This document shows positions 35,557-44,901 of a stretch of 64,000 bases of DNA, one piece after another. The stretch lies in NCBI GenBank assembly GCA_019636475.1, contig JAHBXN010000006.1, forward strand, positions 248,001-312,000, in the 5' to 3' direction. Under the pieces are notes generated by a model. That model had not been told where the DNA came from, searched no databases, and worked only from the letters and a program-made list of their open reading frames with translations. How positions within the stretch are numbered: position 1 is the stretch's first letter; every line of letters begins with the position of its first letter. A program made the position numbers and the translations under genes. This DNA is from Phycisphaerae bacterium. Its GTDB lineage: Bacteria; Planctomycetota; Phycisphaerae; UBA1845; UTPLA1.

Positions 35557-37386
35557 ATGGAAATCACGCGGATTCGGAACTTCTCCATTATTGCACACAT
35601 CGACCACGGCAAGAGCACGCTGGCTGATCGGCTGCTCCTGCGCTGCGGCGCGATCACACAGCGCGAATTTCGCGATCAGATACTCGACGACATGGACCTC
35701 GAGCGCGAAATGGGCATCACGATCAAGGCCAACCGCTGTACGCTCGATTACGATTTTCCCGGTTCGGATCCGAAGCGCGCCCGGCAGCTTCCGGCCGGCC
35801 GTTACATGCTTAACCTGATCGATACGCCGGGCCACGTTGATTTCCACTACGAGGTCAGCCGGGCGCTGGCGGCGTGTGAAGGCGTGCTGCTGCTGGTGGA
35901 TGCTTCGCAGGGTATTGAGGCGCAAACGCTGGCCAATGCCTACAAGGCGATCGACGCCAACCTGACGATCATACCGGTCATCAACAAGATCGATCTGCCT
36001 TCGGCCCGCCCCGAGGACATCGCGCTGGAACTGGAACAGGTTCTTGCTCTGCCCGCGGACGAGGCGATCTTCGCATCCGCCAAGACCGGCGTCGGTGTCG
36101 ATGACATCCTCAAGGCCATCGTTGAGCAGATTCCCTCGCCGGTCGGCACGACGGGGCCGCTCAAGGCGATGATTTACGACGCCAAGTCCGATCCGCATCG
36201 CGGCGTCGTGTGCCATGTTCGCGTCGTCGATGGCACGCTCCGCAAGGGTGACAAGATCAAGCTGATGGCCGCTCAACGCACCTATCAGGTCACTGATCTG
36301 GGCGTGTTTCGGCCGAAGATGCAGAGCCGGACTGAGCTGGCGCCGGGGCAGGTGGGTTACGTCTTTGCCGGCATCAAGACCATCCATGACGTGCACATCG
36401 GCGACACCATCACGATGGACAGCGACCCCTGCGACGAAGCCCTGCCGGGTTACATGCCGCCGCAGCAGATGGTGTTCTGCGATTTTTATCCGGGCCCGGG
36501 CACGACGAGTCCGGAGCTGCGCGAAGCGATGGAGCAACTCTGGCTCAACGACTCCAGCTTCAACTTCTCGCCGGTCGCCAGCGCGGCGCTCGGCACCGGC
36601 TTCCGCTGCGGATTTCTCGGCCTGCTGCACATGAAGATCATCCAGGAACGACTCGAACGCGAGAGTGACGTCGATGTCGTGCAGACCGCGCCCACGGTCG
36701 GGTTCGAAGTGCTGCTGCGCGGCGGAAAGGTCATCACGATCGAGTCGCCGGCCGATCTGCCGGGCATGGACAAGGTGGAGGAGATTCGCGAGCCCTACGT
36801 CAAGGCCGAGATCATTACCCCCGCGAAATTCATCGGCAATGTCATGGGCCTGTCGGAAGACCGGCGCGGCATCTACAAACGCACCGAGTATCTTTCACCG
36901 GAACGCGCGCTGATCATCTACGATTTTCCCCTCGCGGAGGTCATTTACGACTATTTCGACCGGCTCAAGAGTGTCACCAGCGGCTATGCGACCATGGACT
37001 ACGAGCTCACAGGCTTTCGCCGGGATGACCTCGTCAAGCTCGACATTCTCGTGAACGGAACCGTCGTCGACGCGTTGAGCATCATCGTGCATCGCTCGCG
37101 GGCGGAGTACCGCGGCCGGAAGATGTTGATGCGCCTGCGAAAGGAAATCGACCGCCATTTGTTTGAGGTGCCGCTCCAGGCGGCGATCGGCGGAAAGATC
37201 ATCGCCCGCGAGACCATCAAGGCGCTGCGCAAGGACGTCACGGCGAAGTGCTACGGCGGTGACGTATCCCGCAAGCGCAAGCTCCTCGAAAAACAGAAGG
37301 AAGGTAAAAAGCGCATGAAGCAGATTGCGAACGTCACCATTCCGCAATCTGCATTCATGGCTGTGCTGGATTCAAGCGAAGAGTAA
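35557..37386 (+). CDS. lepA: Elongation factor 4 (LepA), ribosome-associated GTPase
   Basis: LepA binds the ribosome and affects translation and 30S biogenesis. All features are present in 609 residues: P-loop IAHIDHGKSTLADRLL, switch region EREMGITIK, DTPGHVDFHYEVSRAL, NKIDLPSARPE, domain II, GFRCGFLGLLHMKIIQERLE and the C-terminal SRKRKLLEKQKEGKKRMKQ. The ATG at 35557 matches the normal N-terminus. No Shine-Dalgarno is visible and TAGAAT ends six bases upstream, so the message may be leaderless. It converges on the 37403 gene by 16 bases. Confidence 0.98.
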   Translation: MEITRIRNFSIIAHIDHGKSTLADRLLLRCGAITQREFRDQILDDMDLEREMGITIKANRCTLDYDFPGSDPKRARQLPAGRYMLNLIDTPGHVDFHYEVSRALAACEGVLLLVDASQGIEAQTLANAYKAIDANLTIIPVINKIDLPSARPEDIALELEQVLALPADEAIFASAKTGVGVDDILKAIVEQIPSPVGTTGPLKAMIYDAKSDPHRGVVCHVRVVDGTLRKGDKIKLMAAQRTYQVTDLGVFRPKMQSRTELAPGQVGYVFAGIKTIHDVHIGDTITMDSDPCDEALPGYMPPQQMVFCDFYPGPGTTSPELREAMEQLWLNDSSFNFSPVASAALGTGFRCGFLGLLHMKIIQERLERESDVDVVQTAPTVGFEVLLRGGKVITIESPADLPGMDKVEEIREPYVKAEIITPAKFIGNVMGLSEDRRGIYKRTEYLSPERALIIYDFPLAEVIYDYFDRLKSVTSGYATMDYELTGFRRDDLVKLDILVNGTVVDALSIIVHRSRAEYRGRKMLMRLRKEIDRHLFEVPLQAAIGGKIIARETIKALRKDVTAKCYGGDVSRKRKLLEKQKEGKKRMKQIANVTIPQSAFMAVLDSSEE

Positions 37387-37402
37387 CTCCCGCCGGGCGA
37401 CG

Positions 37403-38482
37403 TTATCGCATGGGCCGGGGCAGCTCGCCCTGGGGGATTCGCATTCGAACATCCGCGGGGATGGTCAGGCCGTAAGGCTCCTGCGCTTCGAGGGCCCGGT
37501 ACTTGCTCACCAGCGAGTTCCCGAACTTCCACGCTTCGCGCACCTCCTGGCAGATGCGGTTGTACTTCTGCTTGTCGATCGGCGCGGGCGCGACGGCCTG
37601 ACGGCGAAAGCGCCGGCCGCGTGGAGGCGACACGATCGCCGGCTGCATCGCAACAGCTCGCATCGCCTGAAGCTGCCGAACCCCGGCATCAATCTGATCG
37701 TTCACGAGATTAACCTGATCGGCCAGTGCCTCCATGTGGGCACGCGCAATGGGCGGGCCTTCCCGTTCCATGTCGGCCGTTCGCACGCAATAAACTTGTT
37801 CCCAGAGTTCGGTCGTTTTGTCGGGGATCGTGTTGAGTTTCTTCCACAACCCTTTTTCGACGAGCCGGGCGCGTTCCGCGTGCGCTTTGACCAGCTCTTC
37901 ACCGCGCTGTTTTGCCGCCTGCAAGAGGTACTGTTCCCATGATTCCGGCGACTGAAGCGGAATTCTGCCCTCGACTGGCGGCCCCATGCGCTGGCAGATC
38001 GCCCAGGTGAGCTTCGCGCGCGGTACCACGGACGAGCCGTTTCGCATGCGACCCAGCGGATTCAGGTAGCTCTTCAGTGCCGATTTCGTCTGACCCGCGC
38101 GAAGCAGGCACAGGCCCAGACCAAGACGCAGTTCATTCAACGGCTCAAGATTCGCGCCCCGCGGCCATTCGGCAATGGCGGACTCCAACTTCTGAACGGC
38201 CTCTTCGAGATTTCCGGATTCAAGCAGTTCGAGGCATTCCCCGACAAGCGGTTCGTGCAGCTCAAGACCGTAAGGCTCGATTTTGAAGGACGAACCTCTC
38301 GCTCGTTCCACGCGCTTTTCGCGCGGGCGGCTCGATCGTCGTCCGCCCTGCGCGGCGACGAACTCCGGCTGGGCGATCACGAGCGAAAGCCCGCAAAGCA
38401 CCGCGAGCCGAACGACGCGCCCCGGGTTGTCCCGCCGAAGGCTCCATCGTGTTGACCTGCCTGGGTTTAATTTATCGAACAT
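37403..38482 (-). CDS. Exported helical protein of unknown function
   Basis: A 359-residue protein with a signal peptide (RVVRLAVLCGLSLVIAQPEF, cut near VAAQ) and a basic segment after it (GGRRSSRPREKRVERARG). The body includes two or three TPR-like helices at about 75-130 (CLELLESGNLEEAVQKLES, LRLGLGLCLLRAGQTKSALK) and long charged helices after 190. The C-terminus holds RICQEVREAWKFGNSLV. GAGAGG is eight bases before the ATG at 38482. It is on the same strand as the WD40 kinase gene, 193 bases further on, and may be part of the same system. I do not recognise a family. Confidence 0.65.
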   Translation of the reverse strand: MFDKLNPGRSTRWSLRRDNPGRVVRLAVLCGLSLVIAQPEFVAAQGGRRSSRPREKRVERARGSSFKIEPYGLELHEPLVGECLELLESGNLEEAVQKLESAIAEWPRGANLEPLNELRLGLGLCLLRAGQTKSALKSYLNPLGRMRNGSSVVPRAKLTWAICQRMGPPVEGRIPLQSPESWEQYLLQAAKQRGEELVKAHAERARLVEKGLWKKLNTIPDKTTELWEQVYCVRTADMEREGPPIARAHMEALADQVNLVNDQIDAGVRQLQAMRAVAMQPAIVSPPRGRRFRRQAVAPAPIDKQKYNRICQEVREAWKFGNSLVSKYRALEAQEPYGLTIPADVRMRIPQGELPRPMR

Positions 38483-38675
38483 GGATATGTCCTCTCTCGC
38501 AAGTGAATACATGCAAATGCGACTGCCGCCGCGACCGTCGCGAATCACACCCTGACTAGCGAGAAATCCGGACCGGCCGGGCAATCCGGCCTGAAAAAAA
38601 GACAAGAATTTTGCGCCCACGGCGTCGAGCCAAGGTCGAATGGGGCCGCAGTCCAAGCAGGCGCCCGGCTGCCGG

Positions 38676-41600
38676 TCAATCCTTCGATGACGCGTCGTCC
38701 GGCTGGGATGTGGCCGGCTGTGTGGCGGCCGCCTGCGCCCCGTCGGCCGGCTGGGTGGTCGCTTCGTCCTGTCTCATCCACCACGGCGGGGAATTGGGGA
38801 CCAGGGCTTCAACTTCTTTCAGGAAGGCCTGGTAATCGTCGTCCTCTGCGTTATCCGGGTCCTTCATCAGAAGGACGAGGCGTTCGCGTGCGGTTTGGGC
38901 TTCCGCAGTCCGGCCGAGTTTCATCTGGCTCATCGCAATAAACGCCCAGTTGACGGGCTCCTGCGGATCCGTCGGCGGCGCTTCGGGATTCCTGCCTTTT
39001 GCATATTGCCGCTCAGACTTCTCCAGTGCTTCGATCGCCTCGGGATAGTTACCGGCTCGATAGTGTGCCACGCCAAGCGTACTAAGGATATCGGCGTCAT
39101 CCGGCTGTTGCTTGGCGGCCTGGCCCACGGCCTCCAAGGCCGCCGCTACACGCTCGGGCGATTCGGTCGGATCACTGACAATTTCCCACGCCGCCGAATT
39201 CAGCTCATCGCCCGTGGGGGCCCACATCCCGGCTTGCACGATCAGGTCGCGATGCAGTCGAGCCGAAAAAGCGGTGAGCGTATTATGGCCGTCGCCATCC
39301 CACGCCGCGGCCGCGGCGCGGACCCGCGCCGCGATTAGGTGCTTTTTCTTAAGGGAGGCCAAGACATTGTTGGTTTTCTGGTTGATTTCCGCCACGCGTA
39401 AATCCAGTTGCTTGAGGCGCGCCAGCTTCCGTAGTGGCGAAACACCCGGCTCGCCACGTATCCGCTGTCGCAGTTCGCTCGCGGGCGGCTCCGGCTTGGC
39501 GAGCAGATCATCGACGAAAGGAGCGGCCGCGCGGAGCTCGTCGCTTCGCAGTACCCGATCGGCTCGACGCGCTTCCGGCGACCGGCTGTCGAGCACGACG
39601 GCGGTTTCATCATCAAGGCGAACAATCAGTTGGGCCCCGTCGGGCGAGAGGGACAATCCGACGGGACGTCGGTCGAGGCGAATTATCGCCAGTTCGCGGT
39701 CTTCCGGGGCAGGCAGGCTGGCCGGATTCCCGCGAAGGGCCGATTGATCCGGCAAGCGGCCGAATATCCGCAACGATTGATCCGGATTCGCGATGACCCG
39801 CCGAAGCCCGTCGGGGCTGACTGCGCTCATGGAAAAGGTTTCGGAGCCGTGAAATGCGTTCGATGTGCCGGTGCCGGGATCAGACTGCATCAGATGCGCA
39901 ATCTCAATGTCGAGGTCCAGGGCCGGAAGCGGTTTTTCGGGATCGTCTTGCAGCGGGAGGCGAAGCATGTACGACCTGGTTTGGTCATATTCTTCGGCGA
40001 AGACGAAGTTGAATGGGGCCTCTGCCTTAAGTCGAATTTCCGGACAATTTGCATCGGTAAGAGTTCGATATGTGTCCAGCAACGCGCCAGAAAGGTCCCA
40101 TGTCGATATCGTCCTATTCTCGGCCGTGATGATCTCTCCCCCATCCCTGCTGAAGACGGCGCTGTTGACCGAACGCTCGTGTCGCATGGTTTCGCCGTGC
40201 TGCCGGCCGGTGTCGGCGTCCCAGAGCTTCGCGGTCTTGTCTTCTGACCCTGTCAGCACGAGCTTGCCATCCCTGCTGAAGACGGCGCTGTTGACCGAAC
40301 GCTCGTGTCGCATGGTTTCGCCGTGCTGCCGGCCGGTGTCGGCGTCCCAGAGCTTCGCGGTTTTGTCGCTTGAGCGTGTCAGCACGAGCTTGCCATCCCT
40401 GCTGAAGACGGCGCTGTTGACCGAACGCTCGTGTCGCATGGTTTCGCCGTGCTGCCGGCCGGTGTCGGCGTCCCAGAGCTTCGCGGTCTTGTCTTCTGAC
40501 CGTGTCAGCACGAGCTTGCCATCCGGGCTGAAGACGGCGCCGGAGACCCAGCCTTCGTGTCGCATGGTTTCGCCGTGCTGCTGGCCGGTGTCGGCGTCCC
40601 AGAGCTTCGCGGTTTTGTCGCTTGAGCGTGTCAGCACGAGCTTGCCATCCGGGCTGAAGACGGCGCCGGAGACCCAGTCTTCGTGTCGCATGGTTTCGCC
40701 GTGCTGCTGGCCGGTGTCGGCGTCCCAGAGCTTCGCGGTGTCGTCGCTTGACGCAGTCAGCACGAGCTTGCCATCCGGGCTGAAGACGGCGCTGTTGACC
40801 GAACGCTCGTGTCGCATGGTTTCGCCGTGCTGCTGGCCGGTGTCGGCGTCCCAGAGCTTCGCGGTCTTGTCTTCTGACCGTGTCAGCACGAGCTTGCCAT
40901 CCGGGCTAACAGTGGGCGAGCAGCCAGGCAAGGTCAGGTGAATCACCTCCGCCTTGGACCGCAGGTAGCGCCACTCCCAGCCACGCATGTTCGGCGGGCA
41001 GGAATCCAGCCGCGCCCGCGCCTCCGGCCAGCTGTGCACGGACATGGTGAGTTGTGCCGCGCCGATTTTTGCGATGTATTCCTCGAGTTCCGCGCGCTGG
41101 CGTTCCTTTTCGAGGGAAGCCATCGCAGTCTCCGCGCGTTCAAACTCCTCGACAGCGCGGGACTCGTTCGACTTTGCGATCCTGGTCTGCTCCTCGGCCT
41201 CCCGCGCGTTTTGCCGAGCGTGGCGATACATCGCGGTCAGGCCGATCGTGGCGCCGATCAGGACCGCGCCAATCGCCGACACGGCCGTCACGGGGCCTCG
41301 GTGCTTTCGCACGAACTTGCTTGCGCGATAGGCGAGGCTCGGCGGCGCGGCGACAACCGGTTCACCGGTCAGGTGACGTTGCAGATCGGCGGCGAAGGCG
41401 CTGGCGCTTTCGTAGCGTCGGGTGCGATCCTTCTCGATCGCTTTCATCACGATCCAGTCGAGATCGCCGCGAAGTTCCCTGGTCAGTGCTCGAATGTCGG
41501 TGTCGTGGGTTTTTCGGATCGTCTCCGGCGTTGCGTTTTTCGTGCGATTGACCTTCTCCGTGGTGAGCGTCAAGAGCCGTGTACTGGGCTTGGGCGGTTC

Positions 41601-42653
41601 CTGCTCCTTGATGATGCGCGCCAGTCCATCAATGCCCGCGCCGCGCAGGGTGGCCGCGTCGAAGGGCAGTGTGCCCGTCAGTAGTTGATAGAGCAGTACA
41701 CCGAGCGAATAGATATCGGCCCGCGTGTCGATATCAAGCCCGGTGGTGCCCGCCTGCTCCGGCGCCATGTATTCCGGGGTGCCGATGAGCCGGCCCATCT
41801 CGGTGTAGAGCGAGTGCTCCGTCAGCTTGCCGATGGTGGCTTTTGCGATTCCGAAGTCGATCACCTTCGGGACCGGCTTGCCGTCCAGCAGCGTCACGAG
41901 AATGTTGCCGGGCTTCAGGTCGCGATGGATCACGCCCTTCTGATGGGCATGTTGAACGGCGCTGCAGATGTCCATGAAGAGGCCGAGGCGGTCTCGAATT
42001 TTCAATCGGGCAGAGTCGCAGTAGGTGGTGATGGGAACGCCCGGGACGAACTCCATCACGAAGTAGGGTCGGCCCGAGGCGGTCGCGCCGGCGTCGAAAA
42101 CCCGGGCGACGTTCGGATGGTCCATGACGGCCAGCGCCTGCCGCTCGGCCTCGAAGCGGGCGAGCACTTCGCGCGTGTCCATGCCGGCTTTGACGATCTT
42201 GATCGCGACTTTGCGTCGGACGGTCTTTGTCTGTTCCGCGACCCAGACGGTGCCGAATCCGCCCTCGCCGATTTTCTCCAGTAGTTTGTATCGCCCGAGA
42301 ACCTGCCCGACTTGTTCGTTGCCCGTTTGCCCTTGGGCGAGGCGGGTGGATTGGGAATCGGTGTCTGCCCCGGACGCCCGGTGACTTCCACTTCTGGCGG
42401 CTCCGGCATCAGCCCAGTCGGCCGGGGGGCGAATCCGGGCGCCGCCCCCGCCGGTGGGGGCGCTCATGAAGTCGTCGACCTGATCGAAGGCCGCGATGAG
42501 CGCGTCCACCTTTTGTCGCAGAGTGACGTTGCCGGCGCACGAGACCTCGAGGAAAGCCGCTCGCTCATCCGGCGGAAGTTTGATCGCCTCGGCGAAAATC
42601 TCCTTGGCGGATCTTTCCCGTTCGGGGTTGTCATTGGCTGTCGGCTGAGTCAT
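38676..42653 (-). CDS. Transmembrane Ser/Thr protein kinase with WD40 propeller and TPRs (module 2)
   Basis: A 1325-residue kinase. The catalytic domain (about 120-400) has EKIGEGGFGTVWVAE, lysine in KVAIKIV, HRDLKPGNILV, VIDFGIAKATIG and GTPEYMAPEQAG. A membrane helix lies at about 445-475 (VTAVSAIGAVLIGATIGLTA). Residues about 575-865 hold WD40 blades; six carry the phrase TAKLWDADTG and a seventh has degenerated (TISTWDLSG). These come from tandem 126-base DNA repeats. Beyond is an unassigned domain, then TPRs near 1190-1290 (LGVAHYRAGNYPEAIEALEKS). The ATG at 42653 overlaps the sigma gene by 23 bases, so the two are translationally coupled. Confidence 0.92.
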   Translation of the reverse strand: MTQPTANDNPERERSAKEIFAEAIKLPPDERAAFLEVSCAGNVTLRQKVDALIAAFDQVDDFMSAPTGGGGARIRPPADWADAGAARSGSHRASGADTDSQSTRLAQGQTGNEQVGQVLGRYKLLEKIGEGGFGTVWVAEQTKTVRRKVAIKIVKAGMDTREVLARFEAERQALAVMDHPNVARVFDAGATASGRPYFVMEFVPGVPITTYCDSARLKIRDRLGLFMDICSAVQHAHQKGVIHRDLKPGNILVTLLDGKPVPKVIDFGIAKATIGKLTEHSLYTEMGRLIGTPEYMAPEQAGTTGLDIDTRADIYSLGVLLYQLLTGTLPFDAATLRGAGIDGLARIIKEQEPPKPSTRLLTLTTEKVNRTKNATPETIRKTHDTDIRALTRELRGDLDWIVMKAIEKDRTRRYESASAFAADLQRHLTGEPVVAAPPSLAYRASKFVRKHRGPVTAVSAIGAVLIGATIGLTAMYRHARQNAREAEEQTRIAKSNESRAVEEFERAETAMASLEKERQRAELEEYIAKIGAAQLTMSVHSWPEARARLDSCPPNMRGWEWRYLRSKAEVIHLTLPGCSPTVSPDGKLVLTRSEDKTAKLWDADTGQQHGETMRHERSVNSAVFSPDGKLVLTASSDDTAKLWDADTGQQHGETMRHEDWVSGAVFSPDGKLVLTRSSDKTAKLWDADTGQQHGETMRHEGWVSGAVFSPDGKLVLTRSEDKTAKLWDADTGRQHGETMRHERSVNSAVFSRDGKLVLTRSSDKTAKLWDADTGRQHGETMRHERSVNSAVFSRDGKLVLTGSEDKTAKLWDADTGRQHGETMRHERSVNSAVFSRDGGEIITAENRTISTWDLSGALLDTYRTLTDANCPEIRLKAEAPFNFVFAEEYDQTRSYMLRLPLQDDPEKPLPALDLDIEIAHLMQSDPGTGTSNAFHGSETFSMSAVSPDGLRRVIANPDQSLRIFGRLPDQSALRGNPASLPAPEDRELAIIRLDRRPVGLSLSPDGAQLIVRLDDETAVVLDSRSPEARRADRVLRSDELRAAAPFVDDLLAKPEPPASELRQRIRGEPGVSPLRKLARLKQLDLRVAEINQKTNNVLASLKKKHLIAARVRAAAAAWDGDGHNTLTAFSARLHRDLIVQAGMWAPTGDELNSAAWEIVSDPTESPERVAAALEAVGQAAKQQPDDADILSTLGVAHYRAGNYPEAIEALEKSERQYAKGRNPEAPPTDPQEPVNWAFIAMSQMKLGRTAEAQTARERLVLLMKDPDNAEDDDYQAFLKEVEALVPNSPPWWMRQDEATTQPADGAQAAATQPATSQPDDASSKD
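40142..40920. repeat. Tandem 126-base repeats encoding WD40 blades
   Basis: The same landmark (CTGAAG or its start CTAAC in the last copy) recurs at 40150, 40276, 40402, 40528, 40654, 40780 and 40906, exactly 126 bases apart. The units are nearly identical, more so than selection on protein would require, which suggests recent duplication or gene conversion. Each unit encodes one 42-residue blade on the minus strand. Confidence 0.97.
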
Positions 42654-43185
42654 TCGGCGATGCCTCCCATTGGGCCTTGAGCCAGGCACGGGCGAAGTTC
42701 CAGTCGTTCTTGACCGTGCCGACGGAGACGCCGAGTGCTTCGGCGGTCTCCTCATGGCTGAGTCCCGCGAAGAATCGCATGCAGACGACGCTCGCCGCGC
42801 GGGCATCCTCTTGTTCCAAGCGCGAAATCAGGTCATCGAGTACAAGCGCGTTCGAAAGATTCTCGTCTCGTGCGAGATCGATGAGGTCGTTGAACCGGGC
42901 CGGGCGGGCGCCGCCGCCTCGCTTGATTGCGCCTCGTGCGCGGGCGTGCTCGATGAGAATGCGTCGCATGGCCTGTGCCGCCGTCGCGAAGAAGTGTGCG
43001 CGGTTGGTCACGTTTTCGGGTCCGTTTGCCCCCTGGAGCCGCATCCATGCCTCATTCACAAGTGCGGTGGGCTGAAGTGTGTGATCCTTGCGTTCCATCG
43101 CGAGCTTTCGCTGCGCAATGTGTCGAAGTTGATTGTAGACTTCGGCGAACAGGCCGTCGTTGCGGTCGAGGGGTGTATCAGGCAC
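42631..43185 (-). CDS. ECF RNA polymerase sigma factor, planctomycete type (module 2)
   Basis: A 184-residue sigma factor similar to the one at 9591. Region 2: LFAEVYNQLRHIAQRKLAM, HTLQPTALVNEAWMRLQG and RAHFFATAAQAMRRILIEHA. Region 4: RAASVVCMRFFAGLSHEETAEALGVSVGTVKNDW. It starts with GTG 43185, preceded by AGGGAG. Its 3' end overlaps the kinase gene start by 23 bases, a coupled pair. A possible -10, TATCAT, lies at 43232-43227 with no good -35. No anti-sigma factor is adjacent. Confidence 0.9.
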   Translation of the reverse strand: MPDTPLDRNDGLFAEVYNQLRHIAQRKLAMERKDHTLQPTALVNEAWMRLQGANGPENVTNRAHFFATAAQAMRRILIEHARARGAIKRGGGARPARFNDLIDLARDENLSNALVLDDLISRLEQEDARAASVVCMRFFAGLSHEETAEALGVSVGTVKNDWNFARAWLKAQWEASPNDSADSQ

Positions 43186-43340
43186 AGCGGCGCTCCCTGA
43201 TGTGGTTGCTTTGGACCCGGGCCATCATGATAGCCGATCGGCCGGGCGGAATCAGCCGGTCTGGTTGAGGTGACTCGGTACCGTCATCGCGGTGGGCGAT
43301 TGAATTGGCCGGCGCTGGAATGAATAGGGACAGGGGGAAA

Positions 43341-43431
43341 CGGAGAGGGGGGGATTCGAACCCCCGGTACGGGTTTAAGCCCGTACGACGGTTTAGCAAA
43401 CCGTTGCTTTAAGCCACTCAGCCACCTCTCC
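43341..43431 (-). tRNA. tRNA-Ser(GCU)
   Basis: A 91-base class II tRNA. On the minus strand it begins GGAGAGG (43431-43425), paired with CCTCTCC at 43348-43342, discriminator G at 43341. The D arm has GTGGCTGAGTGGCTTAAAGC, the anticodon stem-loop is ACGGT-TTGCTAA-ACCGT with anticodon GCT, the long variable arm is GTACGGGCTTAAACCCGTAC and the T loop GGTTCGAATCC. The CCA is not encoded. Confidence 0.97.
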
Positions 43432-43589
43432 GGGCTGTTCTGGTTTCCAACTTGCGACACGACCAAGGCCGGCAACCGGTGTGCGCGCCTCGGACGGGTC
43501 GAGTCGTGCTATTCTATCGGAGCGGACCGGGGGGTCAACAAAAAGGGAATTGAGTAACTTCAGGCCAGATCGTGCCTTGTCGGGGCGCC

Positions 43590-44846
43590 TCAGGCTCGCC
43601 TTCGACGGGCGAGCGGGAACACGCACATGGCAAGGAGTGCCAACGCCGCCGGCTCGGGCGCGGCGCCCGGCGGGTCAAACGCGACCATGAGAGAGCCGTC
43701 GGCATCGATGTACGCCACGGCCGGCCAACTCGTGCCGTAATCGTCGAAGGCGAGTGACGGCCGCCGCGGCAGTCCCATCGCATTGTCGAGCGAGGCGGTT
43801 GCGTCGATCAGGCTCGTCTGCCAGACGCTGCTCGCATTCATGTAGGCGAACTGAATCTGCTGTGCGAAGGGGGAAGTGACTTTCTGTTCATACGCGATTG
43901 CCGGCCGTCCGTCCGAGCGGTCGAATGCCAGGTCGATGTCCTCGAAGACGGCTGTCGTGGACGACTGGACCTGCGTTGTCACCAGCATGGTTCCGGTGGA
44001 CTTTGCGTACATGAGCCGCGAAGTGTTCGTCGTCGAATCCAGCGTGGTGTAGGCCAGCGCGATCTTCCCGTCCGTCGGACTGGTGGCGATGGCGACCCCC
44101 TTGACGTCATCAGCCGTCGCAAGAATGGATGAAGTCCATGAACCGCCGCTGATCGGTTCGGAGGCGACGATGACGGCGTTTGCTCCCGAAGTGAGACGGG
44201 CGCCCGCGATTGCATGGCGCCGGCCGGTGTGATCCGTGGTGAGCCGGAGATCAAACACATTCGAGACGCCCGGAAGGGTTCCGAGCGACCCGGTTGTGTG
44301 GCTGCCATTCGCGCCGCTGAAGCCCATCATGCCGCCGGCCGTCTGCGTGGAGTAAATGCCGCGGAGTGTGCCGGTCAGGTCGTGCGAGATAGTGAGCGCG
44401 GGGCGATTGACGTTCGCACCGGAGGCGGCGATGGTCTGAAGCGTTGTGTTGTTGAACAGTGTTTTGACGACTCCGTCACCATTGACCCATGCGACGGTGG
44501 GGCGCTCGGAGCGATCAAACGAGAGCGATGTCAAAATTCCGGCCCCCGTCGTGGCTTCGACGGTGTGGTGGGTCCAGAAACCCAATCCGGATGTGTTCGA
44601 GCGATAGACCGTGTTGCCGACGCCGGTGTTGTGGGTGACGGACCATGCGACCGAAGGCACGCCGTAATGATCAAACGCCAGCGAGGGCGATGAAATGAAC
44701 ATGTTCGCCGGAGGCGCGCCGACAGGTGAGTACAGCCACGTCGGGGTTCCATCGATTGCGCTGGCCGAGCGCTGGAAGCTCAGCGTCATAATCAGGGTGA
44801 CGACGACGAACGACAGATTGCGAACGAGACGGACCGGCTGGTGCAT
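43590..44846 (-). CDS. PEP-CTERM-sorted exported protein
   Basis: A 418-residue protein with a signal peptide (LSFVVVTLIMTLSFQRSASA) and a C-terminal PEP-CTERM anchor: Pro-Glu-Pro, hydrophobic ALALLAMCVFPLA, then four Arg (PEPAALALLAMCVFPLARRR). This sends it to an exosortase for surface sorting, usually with exopolysaccharide genes. The body consists of beta-rich repeats (PSLAFDHYGVPSVAWSVT, PTVAWVNGDG, IALAYTTLDSTT, PAIAYEQKV) like a beta-propeller. The ATG at 44846 has GGAG nine bases upstream, inside the 3' arm of a hairpin. Its function is unknown. No exosortase gene is in the window. Confidence 0.85.
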   Translation of the reverse strand: MHQPVRLVRNLSFVVVTLIMTLSFQRSASAIDGTPTWLYSPVGAPPANMFISSPSLAFDHYGVPSVAWSVTHNTGVGNTVYRSNTSGLGFWTHHTVEATTGAGILTSLSFDRSERPTVAWVNGDGVVKTLFNNTTLQTIAASGANVNRPALTISHDLTGTLRGIYSTQTAGGMMGFSGANGSHTTGSLGTLPGVSNVFDLRLTTDHTGRRHAIAGARLTSGANAVIVASEPISGGSWTSSILATADDVKGVAIATSPTDGKIALAYTTLDSTTNTSRLMYAKSTGTMLVTTQVQSSTTAVFEDIDLAFDRSDGRPAIAYEQKVTSPFAQQIQFAYMNASSVWQTSLIDATASLDNAMGLPRRPSLAFDDYGTSWPAVAYIDADGSLMVAFDPPGAAPEPAALALLAMCVFPLARRRRA

Positions 44847-44857
44847 CGTGTAGCTCT

Positions 44858-44901
44858 CCGTAGATAGGTTGCGGTGCCCGCACTGAGGCATCAATCTACG
44901 G
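44858..44901 (-). promoter_or_regulatory. Structured RNA leader of the PEP-CTERM gene, hairpin overlapping the ribosome binding site
   Basis: CCGTAGAT (44901-44894 on the minus strand) pairs with ATCTACGG (44865-44858), and within the loop TGCGG-GCA-CCGCA forms a second short stem. The outer stem includes the first bases of CTACGGAG, the ribosome binding site of the gene at 44846, so pairing could hide it. No known riboswitch class was recognised. Confidence 0.55.

Noticed and set aside
38588-38610. GGCCGG hairpin and a poly-A/T run near 38600 as a terminator
   Set aside because: On either strand the T run does not follow the stem in the correct direction for a rho-independent terminator of the kinase gene.
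40142-40920. Tandem repeats considered as a CRISPR array or minisatellite
   Set aside because: Units are contiguous, coding, in frame and 126 bases with no spacers.
39865-40941. Repetitive plus-strand open frame opposite the WD40 repeats
   Set aside because: The repetition simply reflects the 126-base units of the kinase gene on the other strand.
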